DNA of 64,000 nt from Mycolicibacterium arabiense (GTDB taxonomy: Bacteria; Actinomycetota; Actinomycetes; Mycobacteriales; Mycobacteriaceae), in NCBI RefSeq assembly GCF_010731815.2, contig NZ_AP022593.1, positions 806,001 to 870,000 of the forward strand, given 5' to 3'. The notes beneath the pieces are model-generated. The model searched no databases. It saw nothing but the letters and a program-made list of their open reading frames with translations, and was not told the origin of the DNA. A program made the translations under genes and the position numbers. Positions 51,549 to 62,891 of this stretch are shown one piece after another. How positions within the stretch are numbered: position 1 is the stretch's first letter; the number at the start of each line of letters is the position of its first letter.

Positions 51549-54344
51549 TCAGCCGCGGTTGCGCTGCCACCAACGTCGACGGGTCCGTCCAGTCGTAGGC
51601 GGTGCGGGGGCGACAGGCGTCGTGGTGTCACCGGCGAGCGTCTTGGCGTCCTCTTCCCCAGCCACCGCAGCGTCGTGCGCCTCTTCGGCGTCACCCTGGG
51701 CGGCAGTCACCTCGTCACCGTCGACCGAGCCGAGACCTTCCTCGGGAGCGGCACTCGACTCGGGGTCGTCAACACTTGATGACGCAGCGGGCTCGGACTC
51801 GTTCTCGGCTGCGACGTCATCAGCCAACGACTCAGCCTCATCGGCACCCACCACCGCGGCCTCGTGCACCTCCTCGGCGTCACCCTCAGCGGCAGACACC
51901 TCGTCACCGTCGACCGAGCCGAGCCCCTCCTCAGGAGCGGCACTCGACTCAGGCTCGTCAACATTGGATGACGCAGCGGGCTCGGACTCGTCCTCGGCTG
52001 CGACGTCATCAGCCAACGACTCGGCCTCATCGGCACCGACCACCGCAGCCTCGTGCACCTCACCGGCGTCACCCTCGGCAGCAGTCACCTCGTCTCCGTC
52101 GACCGAGCCCAACCCCTCCTCGGGAGCGGCACTCGAGTCGGACTCGTCAACACTTGATGACGCAGCGGGCTCGGACTCGTTCTCGGCAGCGACGTCATCA
52201 GCCAACGACTCAGCCTCATCGGCACCCACCACCGCGGCCTCGTGCACCTCATCGACGTCACCCTCGGCAGCAGTCACTTCATCACCGTCGACCGAGCCGA
52301 GCCCCTCCTCAGGAGCGGCACTCGACTCGGACTCGTTGGAACTCTCGCCAGCCACGTCGTCAGCCAACGACTCCGCCTCATCAGCACCGACCACCGCAGC
52401 CTCGTGCACCTCACCGGCGTCACCCTCGGCGGCAGTGACCTCGTCACCGTCCACCGAACCCAACCCCTCCTCAGCGGCGGCACTCGACTCAGACTCGTCC
52501 TCGCCTACCACGTCATCAGCGAGCGACTCGGCTTCATCCGCACCAACCACCGCAGCCGCGTGCACCTCACCGGCGTCACCCTCAGCGGCAGTCACCTCGT
52601 CACCGTCGACCGAACCCAACCCCTCCTCGGGAGCCGCGTCGGTCGAGCTGACTTCGCCCGGCTCGGATTCGTCGCGGACCCCGTCGGCAAGCGTCTCGGC
52701 GTCGTCGGCACCGGTGACCGCTGCCGCGTGTACCTCGGCCGCGTCGCCCTTCGCGGCAGTGACCTCGTCGCCGTCGACCGAGCCGAGCCCCTCTTCGGGA
52801 GCGTCGGACCCGGGGTCGGCTTCCTCGGCCGGCACGTCCTCGACCAACGACTCCACGTCGTCGGCAGGATCGTCGGTCGATGCGACGGCGTCGGCCTCGG
52901 CACCCAGGTCGGCGGCGAGCGCCTCGGCCTCGAACGCACCTTCTGCGGCCGCTTCCTGAACCTCGGCGGCGTCGCCTTCGGCAGCGATGACTTCGTCACC
53001 GTCTACCGAGCCGAGACCCGCTTCTGGCTTGTCGGCGTCATCGGCCTCGTCGCCTGCCTCGGCGAACGCCTCTGCTTCGGCGATGTCCTCAGACGACGCG
53101 GTCTCCACCTGCTCGACCAGATCCTCCGCCTCCGCAGCGGCCTCCGACTTCTTGCCGTCGAACTCGTCCTCGGGGTTGGTTTCGACGTCGTCCACGGCGG
53201 CGCCGTCGGCCTCGTCGCCTGCCTCGGCGAATGCCTCTGCCTCGGCGATGTCCTCGGACGACGCGGTCTCCACCTGCTCGACCAGATCCTCGGCCTCAGC
53301 AGCGGCCTCGGACTTCTTGCCGTGCAAGTCGTCGGCGTTGTCACCGGCTCCGGACGCGGTGGGTTCGTCTTCCTTGCCTGCCACCACCGCAGCGGCGACC
53401 AGTCCACTGGTCGCGGCGGCCGCGGTCACGTTCTCACCGGCGTCGTCGACCACGGACTCGCCACCCGCCACGGTGTCCTTGCCTCGCAGCGTCCACGGCT
53501 CCTCGCGGCCCTTCGTGGCAACCATGACGTAGACCACCGCCGCGATGAACACGAACGTCGACGTGAAGGTGTTGACGCGGATTCCGGTGTCGCCGATCGT
53601 CGTCGCGTAGTCGCTACGCATCAGCTCGATCCAGAAGCGGCCGACGCAGTAACCGGCCACGTACAGCGCGAACAGCCGGCCGTGACCGATGCGGAACCGC
53701 TTGTCGATCACCAGCAGGAGCCCGAAGACCAGCAGGTTCCACAGCAATTCGTACAGGAACGTCGGGTGTACGACGTCGACCAGCTGCCCCGTCGACACGC
53801 CGTTCAACGAGTCGGGATAGCCCGCGGCGTTACGCCGTTCGTAGACTTCCAGCCCCCACGGCAGCGTCGTCGGCCTGCCGTACAGCTCCTGGTTGAAGTA
53901 GTTGCCCAGCCGGCCGATGGCCTGGGCCAGGATGATGCCGGGCGCGATCGCGTCGCCGAACGCAGGTAGCGGTATCCCCCGCCGCCGGCACCCGATCCAC
54001 GCACCGACGCCACCCAACGCGACGGCACCCCAGATACCCAGGCCACCGTCCCAAATCCGCAGCGCCGCACCGAAACCCTTGCCGCCGTCGCCGAAGTACG
54101 TCGTCCAGTCGGTGAGCACGTGATAGAGCCGGCCACCGATCAGACCGAACGGGACCGCCCACAGCGCGATGTCGTAGATGACGCCCGGCTCGCCGCCGCG
54201 GGCCGACCAGCGGCGGTCGCCGAGGATGAGCGCCGCGACGATGCCCGCCAGGATGCACAGCGCATAGGCCCGGATGGGGAACGGGCCGAGATGCCACACT
54301 CCCTGGTCGGGGCTGGGAAGGTAGGCCAGAACAGTCAGGGTCAC
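51549..54344 (-). CDS. lgt: Prolipoprotein diacylglyceryl transferase with giant acidic repeat tail
   Basis: The first 280 residues are a complete Lgt: seven membrane helices, the signature GRLGNYFNQELYGRPT (residues 144-159), HPTFLYE (193-199) and the Arg in GRFWIELMRSD. Lgt transfers diacylglycerol to the lipobox cysteine of preprolipoproteins. The remaining 650 residues are a low-complexity acidic cytoplasmic tail: two copies of a 39-residue unit (342-380 and 397-435), then eight copies of a 50-75-residue unit starting GLGSVDGDEV (443 to about 905), ending in a basic RTRRRWWQRNRG. Normal bacterial Lgt is about 260-300 residues. The GTG start overlaps the trpA stop (GTGA). Confidence 0.94.
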   Translation of the reverse strand: MTLTVLAYLPSPDQGVWHLGPFPIRAYALCILAGIVAALILGDRRWSARGGEPGVIYDIALWAVPFGLIGGRLYHVLTDWTTYFGDGGKGFGAALRIWDGGLGIWGAVALGGVGAWIGCRRRGIPLPAFGDAIAPGIILAQAIGRLGNYFNQELYGRPTTLPWGLEVYERRNAAGYPDSLNGVSTGQLVDVVHPTFLYELLWNLLVFGLLLVIDKRFRIGHGRLFALYVAGYCVGRFWIELMRSDYATTIGDTGIRVNTFTSTFVFIAAVVYVMVATKGREEPWTLRGKDTVAGGESVVDDAGENVTAAAATSGLVAAAVVAGKEDEPTASGAGDNADDLHGKKSEAAAEAEDLVEQVETASSEDIAEAEAFAEAGDEADGAAVDDVETNPEDEFDGKKSEAAAEAEDLVEQVETASSEDIAEAEAFAEAGDEADDADKPEAGLGSVDGDEVIAAEGDAAEVQEAAAEGAFEAEALAADLGAEADAVASTDDPADDVESLVEDVPAEEADPGSDAPEEGLGSVDGDEVTAAKGDAAEVHAAAVTGADDAETLADGVRDESEPGEVSSTDAAPEEGLGSVDGDEVTAAEGDAGEVHAAAVVGADEAESLADDVVGEDESESSAAAEEGLGSVDGDEVTAAEGDAGEVHEAAVVGADEAESLADDVAGESSNESESSAAPEEGLGSVDGDEVTAAEGDVDEVHEAAVVGADEAESLADDVAAENESEPAASSSVDESDSSAAPEEGLGSVDGDEVTAAEGDAGEVHEAAVVGADEAESLADDVAAEDESEPAASSNVDEPESSAAPEEGLGSVDGDEVSAAEGDAEEVHEAAVVGADEAESLADDVAAENESEPAASSSVDDPESSAAPEEGLGSVDGDEVTAAQGDAEEAHDAAVAGEEDAKTLAGDTTTPVAPAPPTTGRTRRRWWQRNRG
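51590..53020 (-). repeat. Eight tandem coding repeats in the Lgt tail
   Basis: Each unit begins GLGSVDGDEVTAAEGDA and contains VVGADEAESLADDV. Central copies are nearly identical at DNA level over 150-190 bp, indicating recent duplication or gene conversion; the outer copies have diverged. Confidence 0.92.
53040..53321 (-). repeat. Two coding repeats of 39 residues in the Lgt tail
   Basis: GKKSEAAAEAEDLVEQVETA and the following EAFAEAGDEAD occur twice (DNA 53321-53205 and 53156-53040), predicted acidic helix or coiled coil. Confidence 0.85.
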
Positions 54345-55128
54345 GCGGTAATCCTTTGTCGCACTCCGTCAGCCAGTTCCTCGGTCAGCGCCCTGACCGC
54401 CGGGATCCCGTTGGCCAGCGCGGTCACGAGTGCCGAGCCGACGATGACCCCGTCCGCGTAGCCGCCGATCTCCGCCGCCTGCGCACGCGAACGCACGCCC
54501 AAACCAACGCCGACCGCGATGTCGGATACCTCCTTGACGCGGGCGACCAGTTCCGGCGCCATGTTCGACACGGCGTCACGTGCGCCGGTCACCCCCATCG
54601 TGGAGGCGGCGTAGACGAATCCGCGCGAGGCCTCGACGGTCGCGGCCAGCCGCTCGGGCGTCGACGACGGCGCGACCAGGAAGATCCGGTCGAGGTTCTG
54701 CTCGTCGGACACCTGCATCCACTCGTCGGCCTCCTCGGGAATGAGGTCCGGCGTGATGAGGCCCAGTCCGCCTGCCGACGCGAGGTCGCGCGCGAAGGGC
54801 TGGACGCCCTTCTTCAGAACGGGGTTCCAGTACGTCATCACCACGGCATTGCCGCCGGCATTGCTGATCGCCTCGACCGCCGACAGCGCGTCGCGCACCC
54901 GCACTCCTCCGCGCAAGGCCATCTCGGTCGCGGCGGCGATCGTCGGTCCGTCCATCCCCGGATCGGAGTAGGCGATGCCGACTTCGATGATGTCGCAACC
55001 GGATTCGACCATCGCGACCATGGCGTCGATCGACGTCGAGACGTCGGGGTAGCCGGTGGGCAGATAGCCGATCAGCGCAGCACGCCCCTCGGCGCGGCAG
55101 GCAGAGAACAGGTCGGTCAGTCGGCTGG

Positions 55129-55132
<4 letters not shown>
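54341..55132 (-). CDS. trpA: Tryptophan synthase alpha chain
   Basis: A 263-residue TIM barrel with the catalytic Glu in [17 protein letters not shown] and the conserved Asp in [16 protein letters not shown], plus GVTGARD. It cleaves indole-3-glycerol phosphate to indole. The GTG at 55132 overlaps the trpB stop (GTGA); the stop overlaps lgt likewise. Confidence 0.97.
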
Positions 55133-56397
<1,265 letters not shown>

Positions 56398-56403
56398 GGC
56401 ATT

Positions 56404-56490
56404 CTCTTCTCCGCGCAAACGGCTCATCGGATCTTCTTCTCTTCGCGCAGGCGGCTCATCGCATCGTTCTCATCGCGCGAGCGGTTCGCG
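56404..56490 (-). repeat. Three degenerate tandem copies of the intercistronic repeat
   Basis: CTCTTCTCCGCGCAAACGG (56404-), CTTCTCTTCGCGCAGGCGG (56436-) and CGTTCTCATCGCGCGAGCGG (56465-) are successive copies. Single copies lie at 34045-34071 and 62086-62107. Confidence 0.7.
56424..56459 (-). CDS. 11-codon coupling micro-ORF (cassette copy C2)
   Basis: [11 protein letters not shown] starts ATGAGC and its TGA overlaps the ATG at 56427 that is in frame with trpB. A shorter MRTMR ORF (56473-56456) overlaps its own start in the same way, giving a chain of ATGA couplings between trpC and trpB. Confidence 0.5.
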   Translation of the reverse strand: MSRLREEKKIR

Positions 56491-56495
56491 CCAGG

Positions 56496-57314
56496 TCAGC
56501 GCGACGGTTTGGGGCAGGACGGGTGATTGCCTGCGTTGACGAGATCGGCCACGGCACTCCGGGGGTCACCGCTGGTGACCAGACCTTCACCGACCAGGAC
56601 GGCATCGGCGCCGGCTCCGGCATAGGCCAACAGATCGGCAGTGCCGCGCACACCGGACTCGGCGATGCGGATCACGTTCGAGGGCAGGCCCGGTGCGATT
56701 CGCGCAAAGCAATCGCGGTCGACCTCGAGGGTCTTCAAATCCCTTGCGTTGACGCCGATTACGCGCGCACCGGCCTGCAGTGCCCGGTCGGCCTCTTCCT
56801 CGGTGTGCACCTCGACCAGCGGCGTCATGCCGAGGGACTCGGTGCGGTCGATCATCGACTCCAGCGCCTGCTGCTCCAGCGCGGCGACGATCAGCAGCAG
56901 CATGTCCGCGCCATGCGCGCGTGCCTCGTGGATCTGGTACGGGCCCACGATGAAGTCCTTGCGCAGGACCGGGATCGACACTGCCGCGCGGACGGCGTCG
57001 AGGTCGTCGAGCGACCCGTTGAACCGACGCTCCTCGGTCAGGACGCTGATGACGCGGGCGCCGCCGTCCTGGTAGGCGCGGGCCAGCTTGGCGGGGTCCG
57101 TGATGTTCGCCAACGCACCGCGCGACGGGCTCGCCCGCTTCACCTCGGCGATGACGCCGATACCGGGTTCGCGCAGCGCGGCGAGTACGTCACGGGCGGG
57201 GGCCGCGGCCTTCGCCTTGGCCTTGACGTCGGTCAGACTGAGCGCGGCCTCGCGCGCGGCGACGTCGGCGCGGACTCCCTCGATGATGGAGTCGAGCACG
57301 GTAGCCGGGCTCAT
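56496..57314 (-). CDS. trpC: Indole-3-glycerol phosphate synthase
   Basis: A 272-residue TIM barrel. The catalytic Lys/Glu segments are [41 protein letters not shown] and [24 protein letters not shown] completes the phosphate site. It ring-closes the Trp precursor CdRP. AAGGAC lies about 10 nt upstream of ATG 57314. Confidence 0.97.
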   Translation of the reverse strand: MSPATVLDSIIEGVRADVAAREAALSLTDVKAKAKAAAPARDVLAALREPGIGVIAEVKRASPSRGALANITDPAKLARAYQDGGARVISVLTEERRFNGSLDDLDAVRAAVSIPVLRKDFIVGPYQIHEARAHGADMLLLIVAALEQQALESMIDRTESLGMTPLVEVHTEEEADRALQAGARVIGVNARDLKTLEVDRDCFARIAPGLPSNVIRIAESGVRGTADLLAYAGAGADAVLVGEGLVTSGDPRSAVADLVNAGNHPSCPKPSR

Positions 57315-57406
57315 GTGCCGTCGATGTCCTTCCGAGCAGGTCCGGGGACCCGGATGCAACCGGATCGTTCAGAATCAAAGGGTAACCGCCAGCCGGCCAT
57401 CTGCCG

Positions 57407-58012
57407 TCACCGACCCTCGGTGTGATCGGTGGTCGGGTCACGGCCCTCGTCGAGCGCATCCCAGATCAAGCGTTCGTTCAACTTCTCGTCACCGGATTCG
57501 GCCGCCAGCTCGCGTGCCGCCTCCTCGCGCCGGGCCGCGGGCGCGGCGTACTTCGTGCTCGTCACGCGGGGTTGTTTCGCCGATCGCAGGAGGAGCACGG
57601 CCGCCACCAGGGTCATGACGGCTGCGAGCAGCGTGAGGATCGCACCCACGTACTGCCGGTCGCTCCCGACCAGCGCGTGCACCGGCAGGTCGACGGCGGA
57701 CGCGGCATAGGCGGCCACGTCGGGCACCACCCACAGCGAGATGGCCAGGTAGCCGAGTCCCGCACTGACCACCGCGAGCAGCACCGCCACGGCCCGCAGC
57801 GCCCAGCCGCGGACGGCCAGCGGCGCCAGGGCGGCCGCGGCGAGCAGGAGCGCGACGGGCACCATCGCCGCCGACCACGTTGCCCCGGACAACGTCGTCG
57901 TGCGTGGCTGACCCAGCCCGTCGGCCGACTCGAGGGTCACCCACGTCAGACGCGACGCCCCCCACAGCGCCAGGGCGGCCGTCACCAGGAGCAGCTGGCC
58001 GATCCGGGTCAC
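57407..58012 (-). CDS. TIGR02234-type Trp-region-associated membrane protein
   Basis: A 201-residue protein with four hydrophobic helices and a charged cytoplasmic C-terminus ([34 protein letters not shown]). This matches the actinobacterial family that always sits between trpE and trpC (Rv1610). Function unknown. The GTG at 58012 overlaps the trpE stop (GTGA). Confidence 0.88.
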   Translation of the reverse strand: MTRIGQLLLVTAALALWGASRLTWVTLESADGLGQPRTTTLSGATWSAAMVPVALLLAAAALAPLAVRGWALRAVAVLLAVVSAGLGYLAISLWVVPDVAAYAASAVDLPVHALVGSDRQYVGAILTLLAAVMTLVAAVLLLRSAKQPRVTSTKYAAPAARREEAARELAAESGDEKLNERLIWDALDEGRDPTTDHTEGR

Positions 58013-59574
58013 GGCTCGGCCAGTGTCTCGGCGGCGGCGATGGCCGCCAGCACTGCTCGCGCCTTGTTCGACGCCTCGGCGAATTCGTACGGGCCGTTCG
58101 AGTCGGCGACGACGCCGCCGCCCGCCTGCACGTAGGCGGTGCCCGAACGCATCAGGGCGGTCCGGATCGCGATGGCGAAGTCGGCGTTCCCCGCGAAGTC
58201 GAGGTAGCCGAGGACGCCGCCGTAGAGGCCGCGCCTGGTCTTCTCGACCTCCTCGATGAGTTCCATGGCGCGGACCTTCGGCGCCCCCGACAGCGTTCCC
58301 GCGGGGAAGCACGCGGTGATGGCGTCGAGCGCCGACTTGTCCGGCGCGAGTTCCCCGGTGACGGTCGACACCAGGTGCATGACGTGGCTGTAGCGCTCGA
58401 TGTGGCTGTAGTCCTCGACGCGGACGGTCCCCGGCACGCACACCCGCCCCAGATCGTTGCGCCCGAGATCGACGAGCATCAGGTGCTCGGCGCGCTCCTT
58501 TTCGTCGCTCAGCAGGTCCTTCTCGAGCAGGACGTCCTCCTCCTCGGTCTCGCCGCGCCAGCGAGTCCCCGCGATCGGGTGGGTCGTCGCCCTGCCGTCC
58601 TTGACCGTCACCAGGGCTTCCGGGCTGGACCCGACGATGGAGAAGTCCAGTTCGCCGGCGTCGTTCGGGACGTTCAGCAGATACATGTAGGGACTCGGGT
58701 TGGTGACCCGCAGCATGCGGTACACGTCGAAGGGATCCGCCGCGGTGTCCATCTCGAACCGCTGCGAGGGCACCACCTGGAACGCCTCACCGGCTTCGAT
58801 GTCGCCGACCAGCTTGTCGACGATGGCCGTGTACTCCTCCACGGTGCGTTGCGAGCGGTGCTGGGGCTGGGGGCGGCTGAACGTCGCGACGGTCGATCCG
58901 AGGGGCTGGCCGAGCGCAGCGGTCATCACGTCGAGACGCGTCACGGCGTCCTCATAGGCCCAGTCGACGCGCTCCTCGGTGCCGTTCCAGTTCACCGCGT
59001 TGGCGATGAGGGTGATCGTGCCCTCGTGGTGGTCGACGGCGGCGACGTCGGTCGCCAGCAGCAGCAGCATGTCCGGCAGCCCGAGGTCGTCCACCGTCGT
59101 CGACGGCAGCCGCTCCAGGCGGCGGACCATGTCGTAGGCGAAGAACCCGACCAGTCCACTCGACAGCGGCGGCAACCCGGGCACCGCAGCGGTCGCGAGC
59201 AGGTCCAGCGTGGACCGCAACGCCTGCAGCGGGTCCCCGCCACTCGGCGCATCCTTGGGCGTGACCCCCAGCCAGGCGGCTTCGCCGTCCCGCACGGTCA
59301 GCGCCGACGGGGCGCCCGCCCCGATGAACGACCACCGCGACCACGACCGGCCGTTCTCGGCGGACTCCAGCAGGAACGTGCCGGGGCGGTTGCCTGCCAG
59401 CTTGCGGTAGGCCGACAGCGGCGTCTCACTGTCGGCGAGCACCTTGCGAGTCACCGGAACCACCCGGTGCTCGGCGGCCAGCGCGCGGAAGGTCTCACGC
59501 GAGGTGGTCACGGCGAGCGACGAATCCGCAGCGGCCGACGAGCGCTCGCGCGAAGGACTGGTGGCGTGTTGCAC
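58009..59574 (-). CDS. trpE: Anthranilate synthase component I
   Basis: A 521-residue chorismate-utilising enzyme. The N-terminal regulatory part has [18 protein letters not shown], the Trp-binding motif of TrpE. The catalytic part has [60 protein letters not shown] and [22 protein letters not shown]. It makes anthranilate from chorismate with glutamine-derived ammonia. The leader is too short (42 bp) for a classical peptide attenuator. GTG start at 59574. Confidence 0.97.
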   Translation of the reverse strand: MQHATSPSRERSSAAADSSLAVTTSRETFRALAAEHRVVPVTRKVLADSETPLSAYRKLAGNRPGTFLLESAENGRSWSRWSFIGAGAPSALTVRDGEAAWLGVTPKDAPSGGDPLQALRSTLDLLATAAVPGLPPLSSGLVGFFAYDMVRRLERLPSTTVDDLGLPDMLLLLATDVAAVDHHEGTITLIANAVNWNGTEERVDWAYEDAVTRLDVMTAALGQPLGSTVATFSRPQPQHRSQRTVEEYTAIVDKLVGDIEAGEAFQVVPSQRFEMDTAADPFDVYRMLRVTNPSPYMYLLNVPNDAGELDFSIVGSSPEALVTVKDGRATTHPIAGTRWRGETEEEDVLLEKDLLSDEKERAEHLMLVDLGRNDLGRVCVPGTVRVEDYSHIERYSHVMHLVSTVTGELAPDKSALDAITACFPAGTLSGAPKVRAMELIEEVEKTRRGLYGGVLGYLDFAGNADFAIAIRTALMRSGTAYVQAGGGVVADSNGPYEFAEASNKARAVLAAIAAAETLAEP

Positions 59575-59616
59575 GCGTCGATCCTCCCAGATCGCGGGCG
59601 GGGTGCCGCGACTCAG

Positions 59617-60327
59617 CTAGTCGAACACCGATGCCAGCGGTGTCGCGGCTCCCGGCTCGACTGGACTCGTCAGCATGATCGGCGCCTGCGCCATGAACCG
59701 CGGGGTGTGGCCGCGGTGCTCGTCGGCGGCGTGCACGGTGAACGGATGCAGCAGGTACATGTCGCCCGGCTCGCCCGTCGCACGGTGCACCGGTCGCCCC
59801 GCGCTCGCCGCGTCGACGATGGGCCCCGCGACGAACGGGTCCAGCGGGTCGGGAGTCAGCACCCGGGCGACGTCGCGGTGCGAGCCTGCCCGGATCCGGG
59901 TCGGCGCATCGTGGGGTCCCACGTCGGAGAGCAGGGTCAGCAGCAGCACGGTGTGCGGCCGGCCCGAGACCGCCCACGACCCGTCGGCACCCGGGGTGTT
60001 CGCGTCGACGTGCCAGCCCCGGTCGTCGGCCGTGGGCGGCACCGGAAACCGGACCGGGACGTTGCCCAGCGATCCACGGGGACGCCACCGCCCGACGCCG
60101 CAGATCCGGTCGAGCGCCGCCGCCAGGGCGGGGCTCGTCACCAGCTCGCCGAACGGCCCCTCTCCGGTCAGGTCGGCGGCCCACCGCACGGGTTCGGTCC
60201 ACGGACCGTCGGGTGACGCACCGAGCTGGCGCCACAGCCGGTCGCGCGCATCGTCGGCGACCGCGCGCGGCACGGCCTGCTCGATGCGGGCGTATCCGTG
60301 GGCCAGGAAGGCGTCGAGTTCGACCAT
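59617..60327 (-). CDS. Phytanoyl-CoA dioxygenase (PhyH) family protein
   Basis: A 236-residue Fe(II)/2-oxoglutarate oxygenase. Fe ligands His106 and Asp108 lie in GWHVDAN, and a distal His at 194 or 199 (YLLHPFTVHAADEHRG). Arg in TPRFMAQAP would bind 2-oxoglutarate. Substrate unknown. It is 42 bp upstream of trpE on the same strand, so it may be co-transcribed with the trp genes. Starts at 60369 or 60432 would add 14-35 residues; 60327 is chosen because the family-like sequence begins there. Confidence 0.82.
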   Translation of the reverse strand: MVELDAFLAHGYARIEQAVPRAVADDARDRLWRQLGASPDGPWTEPVRWAADLTGEGPFGELVTSPALAAALDRICGVGRWRPRGSLGNVPVRFPVPPTADDRGWHVDANTPGADGSWAVSGRPHTVLLLTLLSDVGPHDAPTRIRAGSHRDVARVLTPDPLDPFVAGPIVDAASAGRPVHRATGEPGDMYLLHPFTVHAADEHRGHTPRFMAQAPIMLTSPVEPGAATPLASVFD

Positions 60328-60430
60328 CGCCGTGAGCTTGTCACCCGCAACACCGGCAGCACCAACCATTTTCGGGTGCGCTCGTCCACGGTCGGGGGCG
60401 ATCACGAAACGGGGCGTAGCGTGACTGCCC

Positions 60431-60904
60431 ATGACATCGATCAAGCGGGGCGACCGCGTCGCCGACTTCGAACTGCCCGATCAGACCGGAACGGCCCGCA
60501 GCCTGACCAGCTTGCTCGCCGGCGGGCCGGTCGTCCTCTTCTTCTACCCCGCCGCGATGACGCCGGGGTGCACCAAGGAGGCCTGCCACTTCCGCGACCT
60601 GGCCGGCGAGTTCGCCGCCGTCGGCGCAACCCGGGTCGGCATCAGCGCCGACGCCGTGGACAAGCAGGCCAAGTTCGCCGAGCAGCAGAACTTCGACTAC
60701 CCGTTGCTGTCGGACGTCGACGGCGCGGTCGCCACGGCCTTCGGCGTCAAGCGCGGTCTACTCGGCAAGCTGATGCCGGTCAAGCGCACCACGTTCGTCA
60801 TCGACACCGACCGCACGGTGCTCGACGTCATCGCCAGCGAGTTCAGCATGGACAGCCATGCCGACAAGGCGCTGGAGGTGCTGCGGCAGCGTCAGTCGGC
60901 GTGA
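60431..60904 (+). CDS. bcp: Bcp-type peroxiredoxin
   Basis: A 157-residue thiol peroxidase: thioredoxin fold with peroxidatic Cys47 in YPAAMTPGCTKEAC and a likely resolving Cys52 five residues on, the atypical 2-Cys Bcp arrangement. It reduces peroxides in the cytoplasm. Divergent from the PhyH gene; the synteny equivalent is bcpB (Rv1608c). The stop overlaps the ABC ATPase start (GTGA). Confidence 0.94.
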   Translation: MTSIKRGDRVADFELPDQTGTARSLTSLLAGGPVVLFFYPAAMTPGCTKEACHFRDLAGEFAAVGATRVGISADAVDKQAKFAEQQNFDYPLLSDVDGAVATAFGVKRGLLGKLMPVKRTTFVIDTDRTVLDVIASEFSMDSHADKALEVLRQRQSA

Positions 60905-61698
60905 CACCCGTCCTCGAACTGGCGGACGTCACCTTCCGCCGCGACGGCAAGCAGATCATCGACGGCATCTCCCTCACCGTCGAGCCCGGCGACCACTGGG
61001 CGCTGCTCGGCCCCAACGGCGCGGGCAAGAGCACGCTGCTCGGATTCTGTGCAGCGGTGACGTTTTCGACCACGGGGACCGTCAGGGTCCTCGGCCAGCA
61101 GATGGGCCGGGTGGACCTGGCAGCCGTGCGACGCCACATCGGGCACGTCAACCCCCGGCACCGGCTGCAGTCCCCGCTGACCGTGCGGGAGGTGGTGCTG
61201 ACCGGGATCACCGCCACCATCGACCTGCCCATCCGATGGACGCCCGGCCCCGCCGAACTGGCGCGCGCGGACGCGATGGTGGAGTCGGTGGGGTTGTCGC
61301 ACAAGGCCGATGACCGGTGGCCGATGCTCTCCCAGGGCGAGCGCGGCCGGGCACTGATCGCTCGGGCACTGGTCGCCGAGCCCCAGTTGCTGCTCCTCGA
61401 CGAACCGACCACGGGCCTCGACGTCGCTGCTCGCGAGCAACTGCTGGAGACCATGGACGGCCTCGACGACACGCACCCCGACGTCGCGTCGATTCTGGTC
61501 ACCCACCACCTCGAGGAACTCCCGACGACCACCACGCACGCGCTGCTGATCGCCGACGGCCGCACCGTGGCGTCGGGCCGCGCCCGCGAGGTCATCACGA
61601 CCGACACCGTGACCACGGCGTTCTCGCATCCGGTTCGGGTCGGCTACTCCGAGGGCCGCTGGTCCGCGCGGGCCAAGGCGACGCGCTACGACGTGTGA
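60901..61698 (+). CDS. Stand-alone ABC transporter ATPase
   Basis: A 265-residue ATPase: Walker A GPNGAGKS (residues 37-44), a variant signature LSQGERGRALIARAL, Walker B LLLLDEPTTGLD and the H-loop His in LVTHHLEELPTTTTHALL. No permease is adjacent, so it may have a soluble or regulatory role or partner with a distant permease. GTG start coupled to bcp. Confidence 0.88.
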   Translation: MTPVLELADVTFRRDGKQIIDGISLTVEPGDHWALLGPNGAGKSTLLGFCAAVTFSTTGTVRVLGQQMGRVDLAAVRRHIGHVNPRHRLQSPLTVREVVLTGITATIDLPIRWTPGPAELARADAMVESVGLSHKADDRWPMLSQGERGRALIARALVAEPQLLLLDEPTTGLDVAAREQLLETMDGLDDTHPDVASILVTHHLEELPTTTTHALLIADGRTVASGRAREVITTDTVTTAFSHPVRVGYSEGRWSARAKATRYDV

Positions 61699-61720
61699 GC
61701 CCGCGGTGTTCGGTGCGGCG

Positions 61721-62074
61721 CTACCCGTCCGCCGCGAGCAGCACGTCCGCGTCGAAGCAGGCGTGCGCCCCGGTGTGACAGGCCGCCCCCACCTGGTCCA
61801 CCTCGAGTAGGACCGTGTCGCCGTCGCAGTCCAGACGCACCGAGTGCACGTACTGGGTGTGCCCGGAGGTCTCGCCCTTGACCCAGTACTCCGCGCGGGA
61901 CCGCGAGTAGTACGTCGCATTCCGGGTGGCCAGCGTGCGCGCCAGTGCCTCGTCGTCCATCCACGCGACCATCAGCACCTGACCGGTCGCGCGCTCCTGC
62001 GCCACCGCCACGAACAAACCGTTCGCGTCGCGCTTCAGGCGTGCCGCGATCGCCGGGTCCAAGCTCGAGTTCAT
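61721..62074 (-). CDS. hisI: Phosphoribosyl-AMP cyclohydrolase
   Basis: A 117-residue metal-dependent cyclohydrolase: [64 protein letters not shown] with the zinc-binding cysteines. It performs the third step of histidine synthesis and lacks the HisE domain, as in mycobacteria. The ATG at 62074 overlaps the stop of an 11-codon micro-ORF. Confidence 0.96.
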   Translation of the reverse strand: MNSSLDPAIAARLKRDANGLFVAVAQERATGQVLMVAWMDDEALARTLATRNATYYSRSRAEYWVKGETSGHTQYVHSVRLDCDGDTVLLEVDQVGAACHTGAHACFDADVLLAADG

Positions 62075-62106
62075 CGGGTCCCTCGGCTCTTCGCGCAAGC
62101 GCTCAT
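62071..62106 (-). CDS. 11-codon coupling micro-ORF (cassette copy B)
   Basis: [11 protein letters not shown]: its ATG overlaps the hisF stop (ATGA) and its TGA overlaps the hisI start (ATGA), so it bridges the two genes. The first 20 bases equal those of the copy before the amino acid permease (34067-34048). Confidence 0.55.
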   Translation of the reverse strand: MSACAKSRGTR

Positions 62107-62891
62107 CTCACCACAATCCCTTGCTCCGCCATCGCGGACTTCACCTCGCCGATGCTCAGTTCCTTGAAGTGGAACACGCTGGCGGCCAACACCGCATCGG
62201 CACCCGCGTCGACCGCGGGCGCGAAGTGGTCTGCCGCGCCGGCGCCACCGCTGGCAATGACGGGAACGGTGACCGCGGCCCGCACCGCGCGCAACATGTC
62301 GAGGTCGAAGCCGGCCTTCGTGCCGTCGGCGTCCATGGAGTTGAGCAGGATCTCGCCGACGCCGAGTTCCGCTCCGCGCCTTGCCCATTCGACGGCGTCG
62401 ATGCCGGTACCGCGACGTCCGCCGTGCGTGGTGACCTCCCAGCCCGACGGCGTCGGCGCCGAACCCGCCGGCACCGTGCGGGCGTCGACCGACAGCACGA
62501 TGCACTGCGAGCCGAACTGCCGCGACAACTCGCCCAGCAGGTCGGGCCGCGCGATCGCCGCGGTGTTCACCGAGACCTTGTCGGCACCAGCGCGCAACAG
62601 GGTGTCGACGTCCTCGATGGAACGCACCCCACCGCCGACGGTCAGCGGGATGAAGACCTGTTCGGCGGTGCGCCGCACCACCTCCAGCATCGTCGACCGC
62701 CCCGACGACGACGCGGTGACGTCGAGGAAGGTGAGTTCGTCGGCGCCCTCGGCGTCGTAGACCGCCGCCAGTTCGACGGGATCCCCGGCGTCACGCAGAT
62801 TCTCGAAGTTGACGCCCTTGACCACGCGCCCGGCGTCGACGTCCAGACACGGGATGACCCGCACGGCCAGACCTTCGCCATGGTGGTTCAT
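62103..62891 (-). CDS. hisF: Imidazole glycerol phosphate synthase cyclase subunit
   Basis: A 262-residue TIM barrel with general acid/base Asp17 in [15 protein letters not shown] and the second catalytic Asp in [10 protein letters not shown]; phosphate loops are GGGVRS and ASGGAG. With HisH it makes IGP and AICAR. The ATG at 62891 overlaps the impA stop. Confidence 0.97.
   Translation of the reverse strand: MNHHGEGLAVRVIPCLDVDAGRVVKGVNFENLRDAGDPVELAAVYDAEGADELTFLDVTASSSGRSTMLEVVRRTAEQVFIPLTVGGGVRSIEDVDTLLRAGADKVSVNTAAIARPDLLGELSRQFGSQCIVLSVDARTVPAGSAPTPSGWEVTTHGGRRGTGIDAVEWARRGAELGVGEILLNSMDADGTKAGFDLDMLRAVRAAVTVPVIASGGAGAADHFAPAVDAGADAVLAASVFHFKELSIGEVKSAMAEQGIVVR

Noticed and set aside
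51590..53020. Regular repeats that could suggest a CRISPR array
   Set aside because: The repeats are in-frame coding units of 50-75 codons in lgt with no unique spacers between short palindromic repeats, and no cas genes are nearby.
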